A stretch of 64,000 bases of DNA from Winogradskyella wichelsiae (GTDB taxonomy: Bacteria; Bacteroidota; Bacteroidia; Flavobacteriales; Flavobacteriaceae). Shown piece after piece: positions 36,030-44,853 of the stretch. Numbering within the stretch: the first letter of the stretch is position 1; each line of letters begins with the position of its first letter. A program made the translations under genes and the position numbers. The stretch is from positions 186,001 to 250,000 of the forward strand of contig NZ_JABFDJ010000006.1 in assembly GCF_013403925.1 (NCBI RefSeq), written 5' to 3'. The notes beneath the pieces were generated by a model. The model did not search any database and had not been told where the DNA came from. It saw only the letters and a list, made by a program, of their open reading frames with translations.

Positions 36030-36755
36030 CTATTTACTCGGAGGAGTGGTAGGCCTCACTTCAATTTTACTTGGTAAGGTTCTTGGATTCATTTTTAATA
36101 AATCGACCACCAATTCACCAATATCTTCACTTTGAATTTTCCAAGCTTGTTCATCACTCGGAGTATTTCCGTTAAAATGTGTAGAAACAGAACCTGGCAT
36201 AATGGTACTTACTTTAACCCCATATTTGCGCAAATCTAACATCACTGCCTGGGTAAAACCTGTCACCCCAAACTTACTCGCGTTATAAGCAGAACCATTA
36301 GCGAAAAAATTTGCACCAGCCAAACTAGATATTGTTATGTAGTATCCTTTAGATTCTTTAAGCGCTTTAACACTTGCCTTAATTGAATTAAATGCACCTG
36401 TAAGGTTAGTATCAATCATATCATTCCATTGCTCAATTGTCAAATCCTCAATACTAGCAAAATGACCTAAACCAGCATTTGCAATCACCATATCTAATTG
36501 ACCAAATGTACTTAAAGCTTGTTTTACAGCTGCTTCTTGACTTTCTAATTGCCTAACATCTGCTTGGATTCCAATAACAGATCCTACTCCATTTGTTTTA
36601 GAAGCTAAATCTTTTGCTGCTTTATCTGCCGATTCCTTAGTTCTACTCGTAATAATAACTTTTAAACCTTCATTAAGTAAAGCTTCAGCAACTCCAAATC
36701 CTATTCCTTTTGTACCACCTGTAATTAAGGCTACTTTCCCTTTTAAATCTTTCAT
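36030..36755 (-). CDS. Short-chain dehydrogenase/reductase
   Basis: 241 residues. The cofactor motif TGGTKGIG is at 12-19, NAG at 93-95, the catalytic Ser in ISSLAG (143-144) and the YxxxK pair at Tyr157 and Lys161 (YNASK). These are the marks of classical SDRs, and the length is typical. Such enzymes oxidise or reduce alcohols and ketones with NAD(P)(H). An Arg after strand 2 (TSRTK) suggests NADP preference. The substrate is not visible, and the gene stands alone between a terminator and a divergent lipoprotein gene. Confidence 0.88.
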   Translation of the reverse strand: MKDLKGKVALITGGTKGIGFGVAEALLNEGLKVIITSRTKESADKAAKDLASKTNGVGSVIGIQADVRQLESQEAAVKQALSTFGQLDMVIANAGLGHFASIEDLTIEQWNDMIDTNLTGAFNSIKASVKALKESKGYYITISSLAGANFFANGSAYNASKFGVTGFTQAVMLDLRKYGVKVSTIMPGSVSTHFNGNTPSDEQAWKIQSEDIGELVVDLLKMNPRTLPSKIEVRPTTPPSK

Positions 36756-36936
36756 CTTTATTCGTTTTTATCAAATTTACGAAAGAAGACTAAAATCTAC
36801 GTTTTTAAAATGTTAGGATTATGATAAATTGATAATTAAAATATTCACAGCAACTTATTATTGAGGATTTTATTTGTTTTTTCGCACGTTTTTTATACCT
36901 AACTTTAACACCTAAAAAACACGTTTAATTTCCCGA

Positions 36937-37425
36937 ATGAAAATTTATAAATCCATCAAAATGACTTATTTATTTGTGCTTTTAATAAGTTTACTTTCTT
37001 GCGCCAGTACACAACAATTAGTTACAGATAAAGTCCCTGAAAAACCACAAGCGAAACTGCTTTTTTTAAATTTTGAAATCGTAAAATTAAACGACACCAA
37101 AAGTGTTTCGTTAATCAATCAAATTACAGCCGATGGTCAACAGAAAAGAAACAGAAACAAAGATATTAGTGGAACTATAGGCGATTTAGAATGCGTACTT
37201 CTCGACAAAGACTATAATCAACTCGAAACATATTACATCAAAAACCCTTTACATAAAATAATTGAGTTTATAAATGACTCTGGAGATTTAGAAAAAAAAA
37301 TATTAGATTTAGACCGGTCTGAATTCTCGTTAAAATTACAACAAAACCCAAACGCTGAATACATTATAATCAGCGAAATAACAACAGAAGGCACTATAAA
37401 ATTGAGCAATTCAAAAATTGAATAA
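36937..37425 (+). CDS. Hypothetical lipoprotein upstream of an M64 protease
   Basis: 162 residues with a lipobox ending at Cys22 (LISLLSC). An internal ATG at residue 9 (36961) is a possible start that leaves a shorter signal. The mature part has no known domain. It ends two bases before the M64 protease gene, so both are one operon. It might assist or inhibit that protease, but this is context only. Confidence 0.7.
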   Translation: MKIYKSIKMTYLFVLLISLLSCASTQQLVTDKVPEKPQAKLLFLNFEIVKLNDTKSVSLINQITADGQQKRNRNKDISGTIGDLECVLLDKDYNQLETYYIKNPLHKIIEFINDSGDLEKKILDLDRSEFSLKLQQNPNAEYIIISEITTEGTIKLSNSKIE

Positions 37426-37427
37426 AT

Positions 37428-38813
37428 ATGAAAAAACTTTTACTCTTCGTACTTATTTCCCTTAATATTCAATTTGTTTTTTCTCAAACTTTTGATGTTC
37501 AGGCTATCAAAAATTCTGGTGATACTGACAAACGTATTAACCTTGTTATTTTGGCTGATGGTTATTTAGCTAACGAATTACCACAGTTTGAAATCGATGC
37601 GACTAATTTTATGAATGATATGTTTTCTCAAGAGCCTTTTGCGAGTTACGAAAACTACTTTAATGTTTATATTATAAAAGTACCATCTAATGAAAGTGGC
37701 GCCACACACCCAGGTACGGCATCAGATGAACCAACTCCAATAGTGCCTACGATAACTGTTGATAATTATTTTGGAACAACTTATGATAGTTACAATGTAC
37801 ATAGGTTGTTATATACGGGAAATACAGCTTTAATCTCTACGGTTTTAGCTAATAATTTTCCACTATATGACCAAGCCCTTATTTTAGTAAACTCGCCATA
37901 TTATGGTGGCAGCGGAGGGCAGTTTCCAATTTCTTCAATAGGTGAAGATGCCAGTGAAATTGCTATTCATGAATTAGGGCATTCGTTTGTAGATTTGAAA
38001 GATGAATATTACCCTGGAGATATACTTGCTGCTGAAGCTATAAACATGACCCAAGAAACAGATCCTTCGTCTATAAAATGGAAAAATTGGATAGGAACTT
38101 CTAATGTTGGTATATATCCTTATGCTTCAACCGGGGTAGCATCTACATGGAACAGACCGCATCAGAGTTGTAAAATGCGCTATTTGGGTTTTGATTTTTG
38201 TGCCGTTTGTAAAGAAGGAATTATTGAACAGATACACGATTTAATTTCACCAATAGATTCATATACACCAACGGAAACCGCAGTTAGCGCCGCTAGTTTC
38301 CCTTTGAATTTTGAAATTAATACTATTGAAACTCTTCCTGTAAATACTTTAGAGTCAAACTGGTCTCTTAATAGTGATGCTATTGCCTCTAATATAAATA
38401 CTGTTACTCTTGAAGAAAATGATCTAAATGGGGGAACAAATAATTTAAGCATTGCGGTCAACGATGCCACGACTTTAATTAATGTAGATAGCCATGAAAC
38501 CATTCATATTGCTACCGTAACATGGACTATAGATAATACATTAGGAGTACAAGACGTAACCGTTAATGATTATAGCTTAACAATGTATCCTAATCCATCA
38601 CAAAACAGTTTAAATATAAAGCTAGATAATGTACGCAGCGAAACTGTTCGTGTTGAAATATTGAGCCTTGATGGAAAAAGAATCAAATCAGCATTAGTTA
38701 AAAATGATGAAACTACAGCAATAGATATTAGTGCATTAAGCAATGGCGTTTACATCACTAATTTTTATACGAATTCAGTTTTAATTGCTAGTAAAAAGCT
38801 AATCAAGAACTAG
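37428..38813 (+). CDS. Secreted M64 family metallopeptidase with type IX secretion sorting domain
   Basis: 461 residues with a signal peptide (MKKLLLFVLISLNIQFVFSQ). The peptidase domain opens with RINLVILADGYLANE and has the zinc motif HELGHSFVDLKDEY (HExxH at 181-185), the IgA peptidase M64 pattern. The C-terminal about 75 residues (SLTMYPNPSQNSLNIKLD...LSNGVYITNFYTNSVLIASKKLIK) are a type A T9SS sorting domain, so the enzyme is exported across the outer membrane and the tail removed. Convergent with the DUF4136 gene, two bases apart. Confidence 0.9.
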   Translation: MKKLLLFVLISLNIQFVFSQTFDVQAIKNSGDTDKRINLVILADGYLANELPQFEIDATNFMNDMFSQEPFASYENYFNVYIIKVPSNESGATHPGTASDEPTPIVPTITVDNYFGTTYDSYNVHRLLYTGNTALISTVLANNFPLYDQALILVNSPYYGGSGGQFPISSIGEDASEIAIHELGHSFVDLKDEYYPGDILAAEAINMTQETDPSSIKWKNWIGTSNVGIYPYASTGVASTWNRPHQSCKMRYLGFDFCAVCKEGIIEQIHDLISPIDSYTPTETAVSAASFPLNFEINTIETLPVNTLESNWSLNSDAIASNINTVTLEENDLNGGTNNLSIAVNDATTLINVDSHETIHIATVTWTIDNTLGVQDVTVNDYSLTMYPNPSQNSLNIKLDNVRSETVRVEILSLDGKRIKSALVKNDETTAIDISALSNGVYITNFYTNSVLIASKKLIKN

Positions 38814-38815
38814 AA

Positions 38816-39337
38816 CTATTTAGATTTAGGTGGATAGTTTGAAAACACCTTTTCAACAACTGCTTGAAACTGTTCTTCTCGCTTTTCGGGAGTGGCATTT
38901 GCGTTATAACTACTTTCACTTATGGCTTGCCAAAACATTCCTTTTTTAGTATCGTCAACGAACTCAATTACTAATTCTCTTGTGTTTTTATTACCACCAA
39001 TTGGTAAGCCTACAGAAATTCCACCACCAACATTACCTCCGCCTCCACCAAGGCCAACTCCAACATTGCTATTGTTTCTACTCTGGATCTCTTGACTTTG
39101 AATATCGATATAAAAATCTGGATTATCGGATCGTACGAATCCCATGGTTTCTAACTTAGTATCCATTGTTCTAATTAAACGTTTAAGGTCTAATTCGGAC
39201 AAGCCCGTTTTCATGTCTCCAAAATAATTGTAACTTTTATAGGTCTTAAAATCGGTTGCCCTTTCGTAATCGTAGTTAACTTTTATACCACAAGACACCA
39301 ATAAAAAAGCAATCAATAGAAATTTTAAAAACTTCAT
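38816..39337 (-). CDS. DUF4136 lipoprotein
   Basis: 173 residues, lipobox ending at Cys16 (LLVSC). The mature part has YDYERATDFKTYKSYNYFG, typical of the start of DUF4136, and the end QAISESSYNANATPEKREEQFQAVVEKVFSNYPP. A glycine-rich loop (VGVGLGGGGGNVGGG, about 92-106) interrupts the middle. The family is an envelope lipoprotein of unknown role. It has its own direction and no evident partner. Confidence 0.82.
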   Translation of the reverse strand: MKFLKFLLIAFLLVSCGIKVNYDYERATDFKTYKSYNYFGDMKTGLSELDLKRLIRTMDTKLETMGFVRSDNPDFYIDIQSQEIQSRNNSNVGVGLGGGGGNVGGGISVGLPIGGNKNTRELVIEFVDDTKKGMFWQAISESSYNANATPEKREEQFQAVVEKVFSNYPPKSK

Positions 39338-39422
39338 TTTTTTTTATTTTAAAAGTATAAAAAATCAATCACTAATTCAGAAATGTTTTCACTAATTAAA
39401 TGTTAACATATTAGTTTTAAAA

Positions 39423-40136
39423 CTATTCCTCCTCTTCATTAGGTTCAATAGCCTTCGTTAAAGAAGACGAAATAATACCCGTAGGAATTGCCACAACTCC
39501 TAATCCTATTAATAGCATAAAGAAAGTAAACACCCGACCACCAATAGTAATTGGGTATACATCACCATAACCAACGGTTGTTAATGTTACGATAGACCAC
39601 CAAAGACTTGAAAATATAGAAGAGAAATGCTCTGGTTGTGCTTCGTTTTCAAAATAATAAATACCAACCGCTGTAAAATAAATAAGCATCAAAGTAATCA
39701 TCATAAAGAGAATAATCTGCTCTTTAGCCAAGCGCATAGCCTTTGCAAAATGACGCATTGCCTTATTATAACGCACTAGCTTAAATAATCTAAACAAACG
39801 AAACATACGTAATAAACGCAACGAACGCAAATCGATGCCAAAAGATAAATAAAAAGGTAGAATAGCTAAAAAATCTACGATGCCGAAAAAACTAAAAATA
39901 AATTTTGGTTTATGATCAGCGACGTAGATACGAGCTAAATATTCGAATGTGAATACAATGACACAAAAAGCTTCAATAGCTTTTAGAACCACACGTGTTT
40001 GTGGTTTTAAGTCAGGTAGAGTTTCAATCGAAAATGTTATAACAGATAATATAATTAGAAACTGAATAAAATAAGCAAAACGTCTACTCCTTTTAGTTCC
40101 GTTAAGTTCCACTAGGCCTTTGAGATATGCTTTCAT
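39423..40136 (-). CDS. Voltage-gated-type potassium channel / ion transporter
   Basis: 237 residues. Segments S1-S3 are followed by an S4-like helix with regular Arg/Lys (RSLRLLRMFRLFRLFKLVR, 104-122), a long linker and the pore with the selectivity filter TVGYGD at 187-192. The layout is that of a six-segment potassium channel. The C-terminus is short and acidic, with no ligand domain. It follows obg by 15 bases in the same direction and is probably cotranscribed. Confidence 0.9.
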   Translation of the reverse strand: MKAYLKGLVELNGTKRSRRFAYFIQFLIILSVITFSIETLPDLKPQTRVVLKAIEAFCVIVFTFEYLARIYVADHKPKFIFSFFGIVDFLAILPFYLSFGIDLRSLRLLRMFRLFRLFKLVRYNKAMRHFAKAMRLAKEQIILFMMITLMLIYFTAVGIYYFENEAQPEHFSSIFSSLWWSIVTLTTVGYGDVYPITIGGRVFTFFMLLIGLGVVAIPTGIISSSLTKAIEPNEEEE

Positions 40137-40151
40137 TCTAATAAATAATCC

Positions 40152-41156
40152 TTAGTTGTTTAATAGTTTCCAAAGTTCATCTTTTAATTCCACTAAACCT
40201 TGTTGTGCTACAGAGGATATAAATAGGTAATCTACAGATAGATCTTTATCTAAAATTACAGATATTTCAGACTTCAATTCGTCATCTAACATATCTGATT
40301 TTGAAACCACCACAAGGCGATCTTTATCTAACATTTCAGGATTGTATCGTCTAAGTTCGTCTTCTAATATTTCGTATTGCTTAACAATATCTTCAGCATC
40401 CGCAGGAATTAAAAATAACAGAATTGAGTTACGTTCAATGTGTCTTAAGAAATAATAACCTAAGCCTTTTCCTTCAGCAGCACCTTCTATAATACCAGGG
40501 ATATCTGCCATTACAAACGACTTAAAGTCACGATATTCAACGATACCTAAGTTAGGTTTTAAAGTTGTAAACTCATAATCTGCAATTTTAGGTTTTGCAG
40601 AAGTTAAAACAGAAAGCAACGTTGATTTTCCTGCGTTAGGAAATCCTACCAATCCAACATCTGCTAAAACTTTAAGTTCTAAAGTAATATCGAGTTCTTC
40701 AAGTGGAATTCCAGGCTGTGCATAACGTGGTGTTTGGTTTACTGAATTTTTAAAATGCCAGTTACCACGTCCACCCATTCCTCCTTTTACTACAATTCTT
40801 TCTTCACCTTCTTCGGTAATTTCAAACATTATAGTATCAGTCTCAGAATCACGAACAACAGTTCCTAATGGTACATCTACATAAATATCTTCACCATCAG
40901 CTCCTGTACTTCTCCCTGAACTACCATGAGAACCATGACCTGCTCTAAAGTGTCTTTTAAACTTTAAATGGATTAATGTCCAAAGATTAGAGTTTCCTCG
41001 TAAAATTACGTGACCTCCTCGTCCGCCATCTCCACCATCTGGACCACCTTTAGCAATATATTTTTCGCGATGTAAATGCGATGATCCTTTTCCTCCGTTA
41101 CCAGAAGATACATGCATTTTTACGTAGTCTACAAAATTTCCTTCAGTCATATTCAT
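40152..41156 (-). CDS. obgE: GTPase Obg/CgtA
   Basis: 334 residues. The glycine-rich Obg fold occupies 1-160 ([34 protein letters not shown]). The G domain begins with GFPNAGKST at 171-179, then [25 protein letters not shown] (switch II) and VSKSD (G4). There is no C-terminal OCT domain, which is normal for many bacteria. Obg associates with the 50S ribosome. An alternative Met3 start (MTEGNF) is possible. It lies 57 bases after hpt-adk. Confidence 0.94.
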   Translation of the reverse strand: MNMTEGNFVDYVKMHVSSGNGGKGSSHLHREKYIAKGGPDGGDGGRGGHVILRGNSNLWTLIHLKFKRHFRAGHGSHGSSGRSTGADGEDIYVDVPLGTVVRDSETDTIMFEITEEGEERIVVKGGMGGRGNWHFKNSVNQTPRYAQPGIPLEELDITLELKVLADVGLVGFPNAGKSTLLSVLTSAKPKIADYEFTTLKPNLGIVEYRDFKSFVMADIPGIIEGAAEGKGLGYYFLRHIERNSILLFLIPADAEDIVKQYEILEDELRRYNPEMLDKDRLVVVSKSDMLDDELKSEISVILDKDLSVDYLFISSVAQQGLVELKDELWKLLNN

Positions 41157-41213
41157 TTCCCACCGAAGTAGGAATCTTTTTAGTTATATCCCTTTTTTAA
41201 TAGGAATGATATT

Positions 41214-42323
41214 TTATAATTTATCAATCGCAGCACTTAAACGTACTGTAATGTCTTCAATACTACCAACGCCATCAACACCATAATACTTATTTTGCTC
41301 AGCGTAATAATCTTTTAAAATGGCAGTTTTTTTATAGTATTCTTTTATTCTGTTTCTAATAATACCTTCATCAGCATCATCTGCTCTTCCACTTGTTTCT
41401 CCACGTTTTAATAAACGCTGTACTAAAACTTCATCATCTACTTCTAGCGCAACCATAGCATTAATTTGAGAATCTTTGTTCTCCATTAATTCATCTAATG
41501 CTTTAGCTTGTGCGTTAGTCCTTGGAAAACCATCAAAAATGAAACCTTTAGCATCTGCATTTTTCTCAACTTCTTTATTTAACATATCTATAGTAACCTG
41601 ATCTGGCACTAATTCTCCTTTATCAATAAAAGACTTTGCTAACATCCCTAAAGCTGTTTTGTTTTTAATATTAAATCTAAAAACATCGCCTGTAGAAATA
41701 TGAACTAGGTCATATTTTTCCTTTAAAAAATCAGCTTGGGTTCCTTTTCCTGCACCTGGAGGGCCAAATAGCACTAAGTTTGTCATGTGTTGTGTAGTTT
41801 TTAATTGATATACTGCTGGTAAATCTCTTCCTAATCCATCATAATCAAGGCCGTAACCAACGATGAATTTATTAGGGATTTCCATACCAACATAATGAAG
41901 TTTAAAATCTTTATTGTAAGCTTCAGGTTTGTAAAACAACGTTGCAATAAGTAATTGTTTTACATTTTCATTTTTAAAAATACGGTGTACTTCCTCTAAT
42001 GTGTTACCTGTATCTATAATATCTTCTAAAATAACAACTGTTCTTCCTGTTAAATCTTGAGTCAATCCAATGAGACGCTGAATATCTTCAGTAGACTTTA
42101 CACCTTCATAAGACGCTAATTTGATAAAAGTAACTTCACATGGTTTTGGATATTTCTTAACAAAATCGCTTACTACCATAAATGAGCCATTCAAAATCCC
42201 AATAAACACAGGCACTTCATCGCCTAAATCTGCAGCGACATCATTTGCCATTTTCTCTACAATAGCGTCTAATTTTTGTTCAGACACAAAAGGTTTAAAG
42301 TATAAATCGTGAAGCTTTACCAC
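41214..42323 (-). CDS. Fused hypoxanthine phosphoribosyltransferase-adenylate kinase
   Basis: 369 residues. Residues 1 to about 178 are a purine phosphoribosyltransferase: the PRPP loop is VVILEDIIDTGNTLEE (96-111), and VGYGLDYDGLGRDLPAVYQL is the hypoxanthine-guanine type end. Adenylate kinase begins at Met180 with the P-loop GPPGAGKGT (187-195), and then FDGFPRT and the short LID region RGETSGRADD. Both active sites look intact. The fusion joins purine salvage to the AMP/ADP balance. Met180 could also serve as an internal start for free adenylate kinase. It is divergent from purK. Confidence 0.92.
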   Translation of the reverse strand: MVKLHDLYFKPFVSEQKLDAIVEKMANDVAADLGDEVPVFIGILNGSFMVVSDFVKKYPKPCEVTFIKLASYEGVKSTEDIQRLIGLTQDLTGRTVVILEDIIDTGNTLEEVHRIFKNENVKQLLIATLFYKPEAYNKDFKLHYVGMEIPNKFIVGYGLDYDGLGRDLPAVYQLKTTQHMTNLVLFGPPGAGKGTQADFLKEKYDLVHISTGDVFRFNIKNKTALGMLAKSFIDKGELVPDQVTIDMLNKEVEKNADAKGFIFDGFPRTNAQAKALDELMENKDSQINAMVALEVDDEVLVQRLLKRGETSGRADDADEGIIRNRIKEYYKKTAILKDYYAEQNKYYGVDGVGSIEDITVRLSAAIDKL

Positions 42324-42417
42324 TGTCTTTTTATTTTAGAATGGCAAAGATACATATTTGATGGCTGATTGCACATTTTTTGATTTAGGAATTTATAAGT
42401 ATATCTCATTTTTACCG

Positions 42418-42425
42418 TATTTTTG
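42418..42425 (+). promoter_or_regulatory. -7 box of purK
   Basis: TATTTTTG is a full TAnnTTTG match in the gap between divergent hpt-adk and purK. The transcript would carry a leader of about 60 bases containing the palindrome at 42460-42477. Confidence 0.4.
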
Positions 42426-42459
42426 CTCTTGAAAAGCAGATATTTAATCCTAAAAAAGT

Positions 42460-42477
42460 TTCTCTTTATAAAGAGAA
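42460..42477 (+). promoter_or_regulatory. Perfect 18-bp palindrome in the purK leader
   Basis: TTCTCTTTA/TAAAGAGAA reads the same on both strands. It ends 12 bases before the ATG of purK. It could be a repressor site for a dimer or a leader hairpin; the sequence does not decide. Confidence 0.45.
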
Positions 42478-42489
42478 CAACAAACATTG

Positions 42490-43644
42490 ATGAACTATTT
42501 TTCTTCAAATTTTAAACTTGGTATTCTTGGCGGCGGACAACTTGGTAAAATGATGTTGTACGACACTCGTAAATTTGACATTTATACTTGTGTTATAGAT
42601 CCTAGCCCAGAAGCACCATCACGACTCGCTTGCGATGAATTTACTATTGGTGATTTAATGGATTACCAAACCGTTGTTGACTTCGGAAAAAAAGTAGATG
42701 TTTTAACTTTTGAAATTGAAAACGTTAATGTTGATGCTTTAGAAACCCTTGAAAAAGAAGGTGTAAAAGTTTTCCCTTCTTCTAAAACATTAAGAACCAT
42801 TCATAATAAAGCGACTCAAAAATTATTTTATCGCGATAATGACATTCCAACTGCTGAATTTTCAAGATTTGCTTACACTTCTGAAATTGATGAAGCGGTT
42901 GACAATGGAGGATTAAGCTATCCTTTTGTATGGAAAAGTGCGCGATTTGGTTATGATGGCACAGGTGTAAAAGTGGTTAGAAGTCTTACGGATTTAAGTG
43001 ATTTACCAAATGTAGAATGTATCACCGAAAAGTTAATTCCTTTTAAAAATGAATTAGCTGTCATCGTTGCGAGAAACGAAAAAGGAGATGTAAAAACATA
43101 TCCTGTGGTAGAGATGGAATTTCATCCAGAAGCTAACCAAGTTGAATATGTTATTTGTCCGGCCCGTATTCCTAATGCCATTGCAAAAAAAGCAGAAGCT
43201 GTAGCTTTAAAGGTCGCTTCTACTTTTAAACACGTTGGTTTATTGGCTGTTGAAATGTTTCAGACTGAAAACGATGAAATCTTAGTAAACGAAGTTGCAC
43301 CAAGACCACATAACTCTGGTCATTACAGTATTGAAGCAAGCTACACGTCTCAATTTGAACAACAAATTAGATGTGTCTTAGGATTACCTCTTGGTAATAC
43401 TGAAAGTAAAGTTGCTGGTGTTATGGTAAATCTTGTAGGTGCTGAAGGCCATACAGGAAATGTAGTCTATAAAAATATAGAAAACATCTTAGCGATGGAT
43501 GGCGTTACACCGCACATTTATGGTAAAAAGCAAACAAGACCTTTTAGAAAAATGGGACATGTTACTATTGTAAATGAAGATATTGCTGTGGCTAGAGAAA
43601 TTGCTGAACAAGTAAAACAATCCATCGAAGTCATTAGTGAGTAA
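42490..43644 (+). CDS. purK: N5-carboxyaminoimidazole ribonucleotide synthase
   Basis: 384 residues from the ATG at 42490; a TTG directly before is not needed. The N-terminal LGILGGGQLGKMMLYDTR is the PurK signature. ATP-grasp text includes FVWKSARFGYDGTGVKVV, EKLIPFKNELAVIVARN and the Mg/ATP site EMFQTENDEILVNEVAPRPHNSGHYSIEA. PurK converts AIR, ATP and bicarbonate to N5-CAIR in purine synthesis. PurE, which takes the next step, is the next gene but has its own promoter about 120 bases downstream. Confidence 0.95.
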   Translation: MNYFSSNFKLGILGGGQLGKMMLYDTRKFDIYTCVIDPSPEAPSRLACDEFTIGDLMDYQTVVDFGKKVDVLTFEIENVNVDALETLEKEGVKVFPSSKTLRTIHNKATQKLFYRDNDIPTAEFSRFAYTSEIDEAVDNGGLSYPFVWKSARFGYDGTGVKVVRSLTDLSDLPNVECITEKLIPFKNELAVIVARNEKGDVKTYPVVEMEFHPEANQVEYVICPARIPNAIAKKAEAVALKVASTFKHVGLLAVEMFQTENDEILVNEVAPRPHNSGHYSIEASYTSQFEQQIRCVLGLPLGNTESKVAGVMVNLVGAEGHTGNVVYKNIENILAMDGVTPHIYGKKQTRPFRKMGHVTIVNEDIAVAREIAEQVKQSIEVISE

Positions 43645-43761
43645 TCTTGATTTTACATCCCTCAAAAGTTATAATTATTTCATTTAATAAATCAATACGT
43701 TACATCTTAAAAAAAAGACCAAAGTCCTTTTTAGCACTTTCTGTTAACGGATTCAAAAAAA

Positions 43762-43793
43762 TTGGTAATACTACCTTAGTTACCTTAACTTTG
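43762..43793 (+). promoter_or_regulatory. Promoter of purE
   Basis: TTG (43762-43764), 21 bases, then TAACTTTG (43786-43793). This fits the flavobacterial -33/-7 arrangement fully. The leader of about 65 bases contains a short hairpin, ACCCT/AGGGT (43809-43825). Confidence 0.6.
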
Positions 43794-43864
43794 GTGTTAT
43801 CATTTTGTACCCTATAAACAAGGGTGCCAAAAGTAATATTATCAAAAAATAATCAACACAGAGA

Positions 43865-44350
43865 ATGAGTAAAGTAGCCGTAATAATGGGAAGTAACAGC
43901 GACATGCCAGTAATGCAAGACGCTATAGATATATTAAAAGAATTTGATATTGAAGTTGAAGTTGATATCGTTTCTGCACATCGTACACCCGAAAAATTAT
44001 TCGATTTTAGTAAAAACGCACACACTAGAGGTATCAAAGTTATTATTGCTGGTGCTGGTGGAGCTGCACATTTACCAGGTATGGTTGCCTCTTTATCACC
44101 ATTACCAATTATTGGAGTGCCTGTAAAAAGCAGTAATTCTATTGATGGTTGGGATTCTGTATTATCTATTTTACAAATGCCAGGTGGCGTTCCTGTAGCA
44201 ACTGTTGCACTTAATGGCGCTAAAAACGCTGGGATTTTAGCGGCTCAGATATTAGGTAGTGCAGACCAAAGTATTTTAAACAAAATTGTAGATTATAAAG
44301 AAGGATTGAAAGCTAAAGTTATTGATTCTGCTAAGGGTTTAAATAACTAA
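43865..44350 (+). CDS. purE: N5-carboxyaminoimidazole ribonucleotide mutase
   Basis: 161 residues. KVAVIMGSNSDMPVMQDAIDILKEF and VSAHRTPEKLFDF carry the class I PurE motifs, including the catalytic His in SAHRTPE. VIIAGAGGAAHLPGMVAS and GVPVKSSNSIDGWDSVLSILQMPGGVPVATV follow. It isomerises N5-CAIR to CAIR in the pathway step after PurK. The length is typical for class I enzymes. Confidence 0.95.
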   Translation: MSKVAVIMGSNSDMPVMQDAIDILKEFDIEVEVDIVSAHRTPEKLFDFSKNAHTRGIKVIIAGAGGAAHLPGMVASLSPLPIIGVPVKSSNSIDGWDSVLSILQMPGGVPVATVALNGAKNAGILAAQILGSADQSILNKIVDYKEGLKAKVIDSAKGLNN

Positions 44351-44366
44351 GCACTCAATGTTTCTC

Positions 44367-44430
44367 GATGTCTGGTCGAGCGCAGTCGAGACCTATTTGG
44401 AGTTCTAGACTGCGCTCGAACGGACAAACA
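44367..44430. repeat. Palindromic repeat (hairpin) upstream of the GIY-YIG gene
   Basis: The left arm at 44367-44393 (core TCGAGCGCAGTCGAGACC) pairs with 44401-44430 (core TCTAGACTGCGCTCGAA) at nearly all core positions. The loop is about seven bases. It is much richer in G and C than its surroundings. It lies 27 bases before the start codon of the GIY-YIG gene. Confidence 0.75.
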
Positions 44431-44456
44431 TCTGTTGAACGAAACTAAGCAATTGT

Positions 44457-44807
44457 ATGAAATCCTATTTTATTTACATTATTAAATGTTCCGATAATCT
44501 ATTATACACTGGATTTACAAATAATATTTCGCGACGATTTAATGAACATGCAGAAGGATTAAACAAAACATGTTTCACTTTTAAAAGAAGGCCTTTAGAA
44601 TTAATATTTCATCAAGAATTTAATGATGTAAATCAAGCTATTTATTTTGAGAAGAAAATCAAAAAATGGAGTTCTAAAAAGAAATTAGCATTAGCTAATG
44701 ATGATTTCGATAGGCTTCAAATTTTATCTGAATGTAGAAATTTCACACATTCAAAATATAAACCTACAGAAATAGAGGTATCGACCGCACTCGACCAGAC
44801 ATACTAA
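44457..44807 (+). CDS. Single-domain GIY-YIG nuclease family protein
   Basis: 116 residues. The GIY-YIG core is FIYIIKCSDNLLYTGFTNNISRRFNEH, with the YII and YTG strands, Arg26 and Glu66 in IYFEKKIKKW. The domain covers residues 3-90 and nothing is attached, as in the URI/UPF0213 group. Residues 108-116 (VSTALDQTY) are encoded by the right inverted repeat, so the repeat supplies the protein's C-terminus and ends one base before its stop codon. GIY-YIG enzymes cut DNA in repair, restriction or mobile introns. Its task here is unknown; see the flanking repeats. Confidence 0.85.
   Translation: MKSYFIYIIKCSDNLLYTGFTNNISRRFNEHAEGLNKTCFTFKRRPLELIFHQEFNDVNQAIYFEKKIKKWSSKKKLALANDDFDRLQILSECRNFTHSKYKPTEIEVSTALDQTY
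44777..44803. repeat. Inverted copy of the GIY-YIG flanking repeat
   Basis: Reverse complement of the left repeat with four differences in 27 bases. It overlaps the last nine codons of the GIY-YIG gene. Confidence 0.7.
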
Positions 44808-44853
44808 TAGATTACAAGTATCAATAATGTAATTCATATCAAAACAGAAAACA

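Larger units (their letters stand above)
44367..44803. mobile_element. Candidate GIY-YIG element bounded by inverted repeats
   Basis: The left repeat (44367-44393) and the right repeat (44777-44803) are inverted copies, identical at 23 of 27 positions, with the 13-base word ATGTCTGGTCGAG shared. Between them lies only the GIY-YIG gene. No target-site duplication was recognised, and the bases outside the repeats differ. The layout recalls REP-associated transposases, but movement is inference. Confidence 0.4.

Noticed and set aside
42317..42508. Short minus-strand frame in the hpt-adk/purK gap
   Set aside because: It overlaps the purK promoter, palindrome and start codon, and its product (rich in Lys, Phe and Asn) looks like translated intergenic sequence.
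43707..43730. Weak hairpin with A and T runs (GAC-caaa-GTC) after purK
   Set aside because: The G-C stem is only three base pairs, too weak to call a terminator with confidence.
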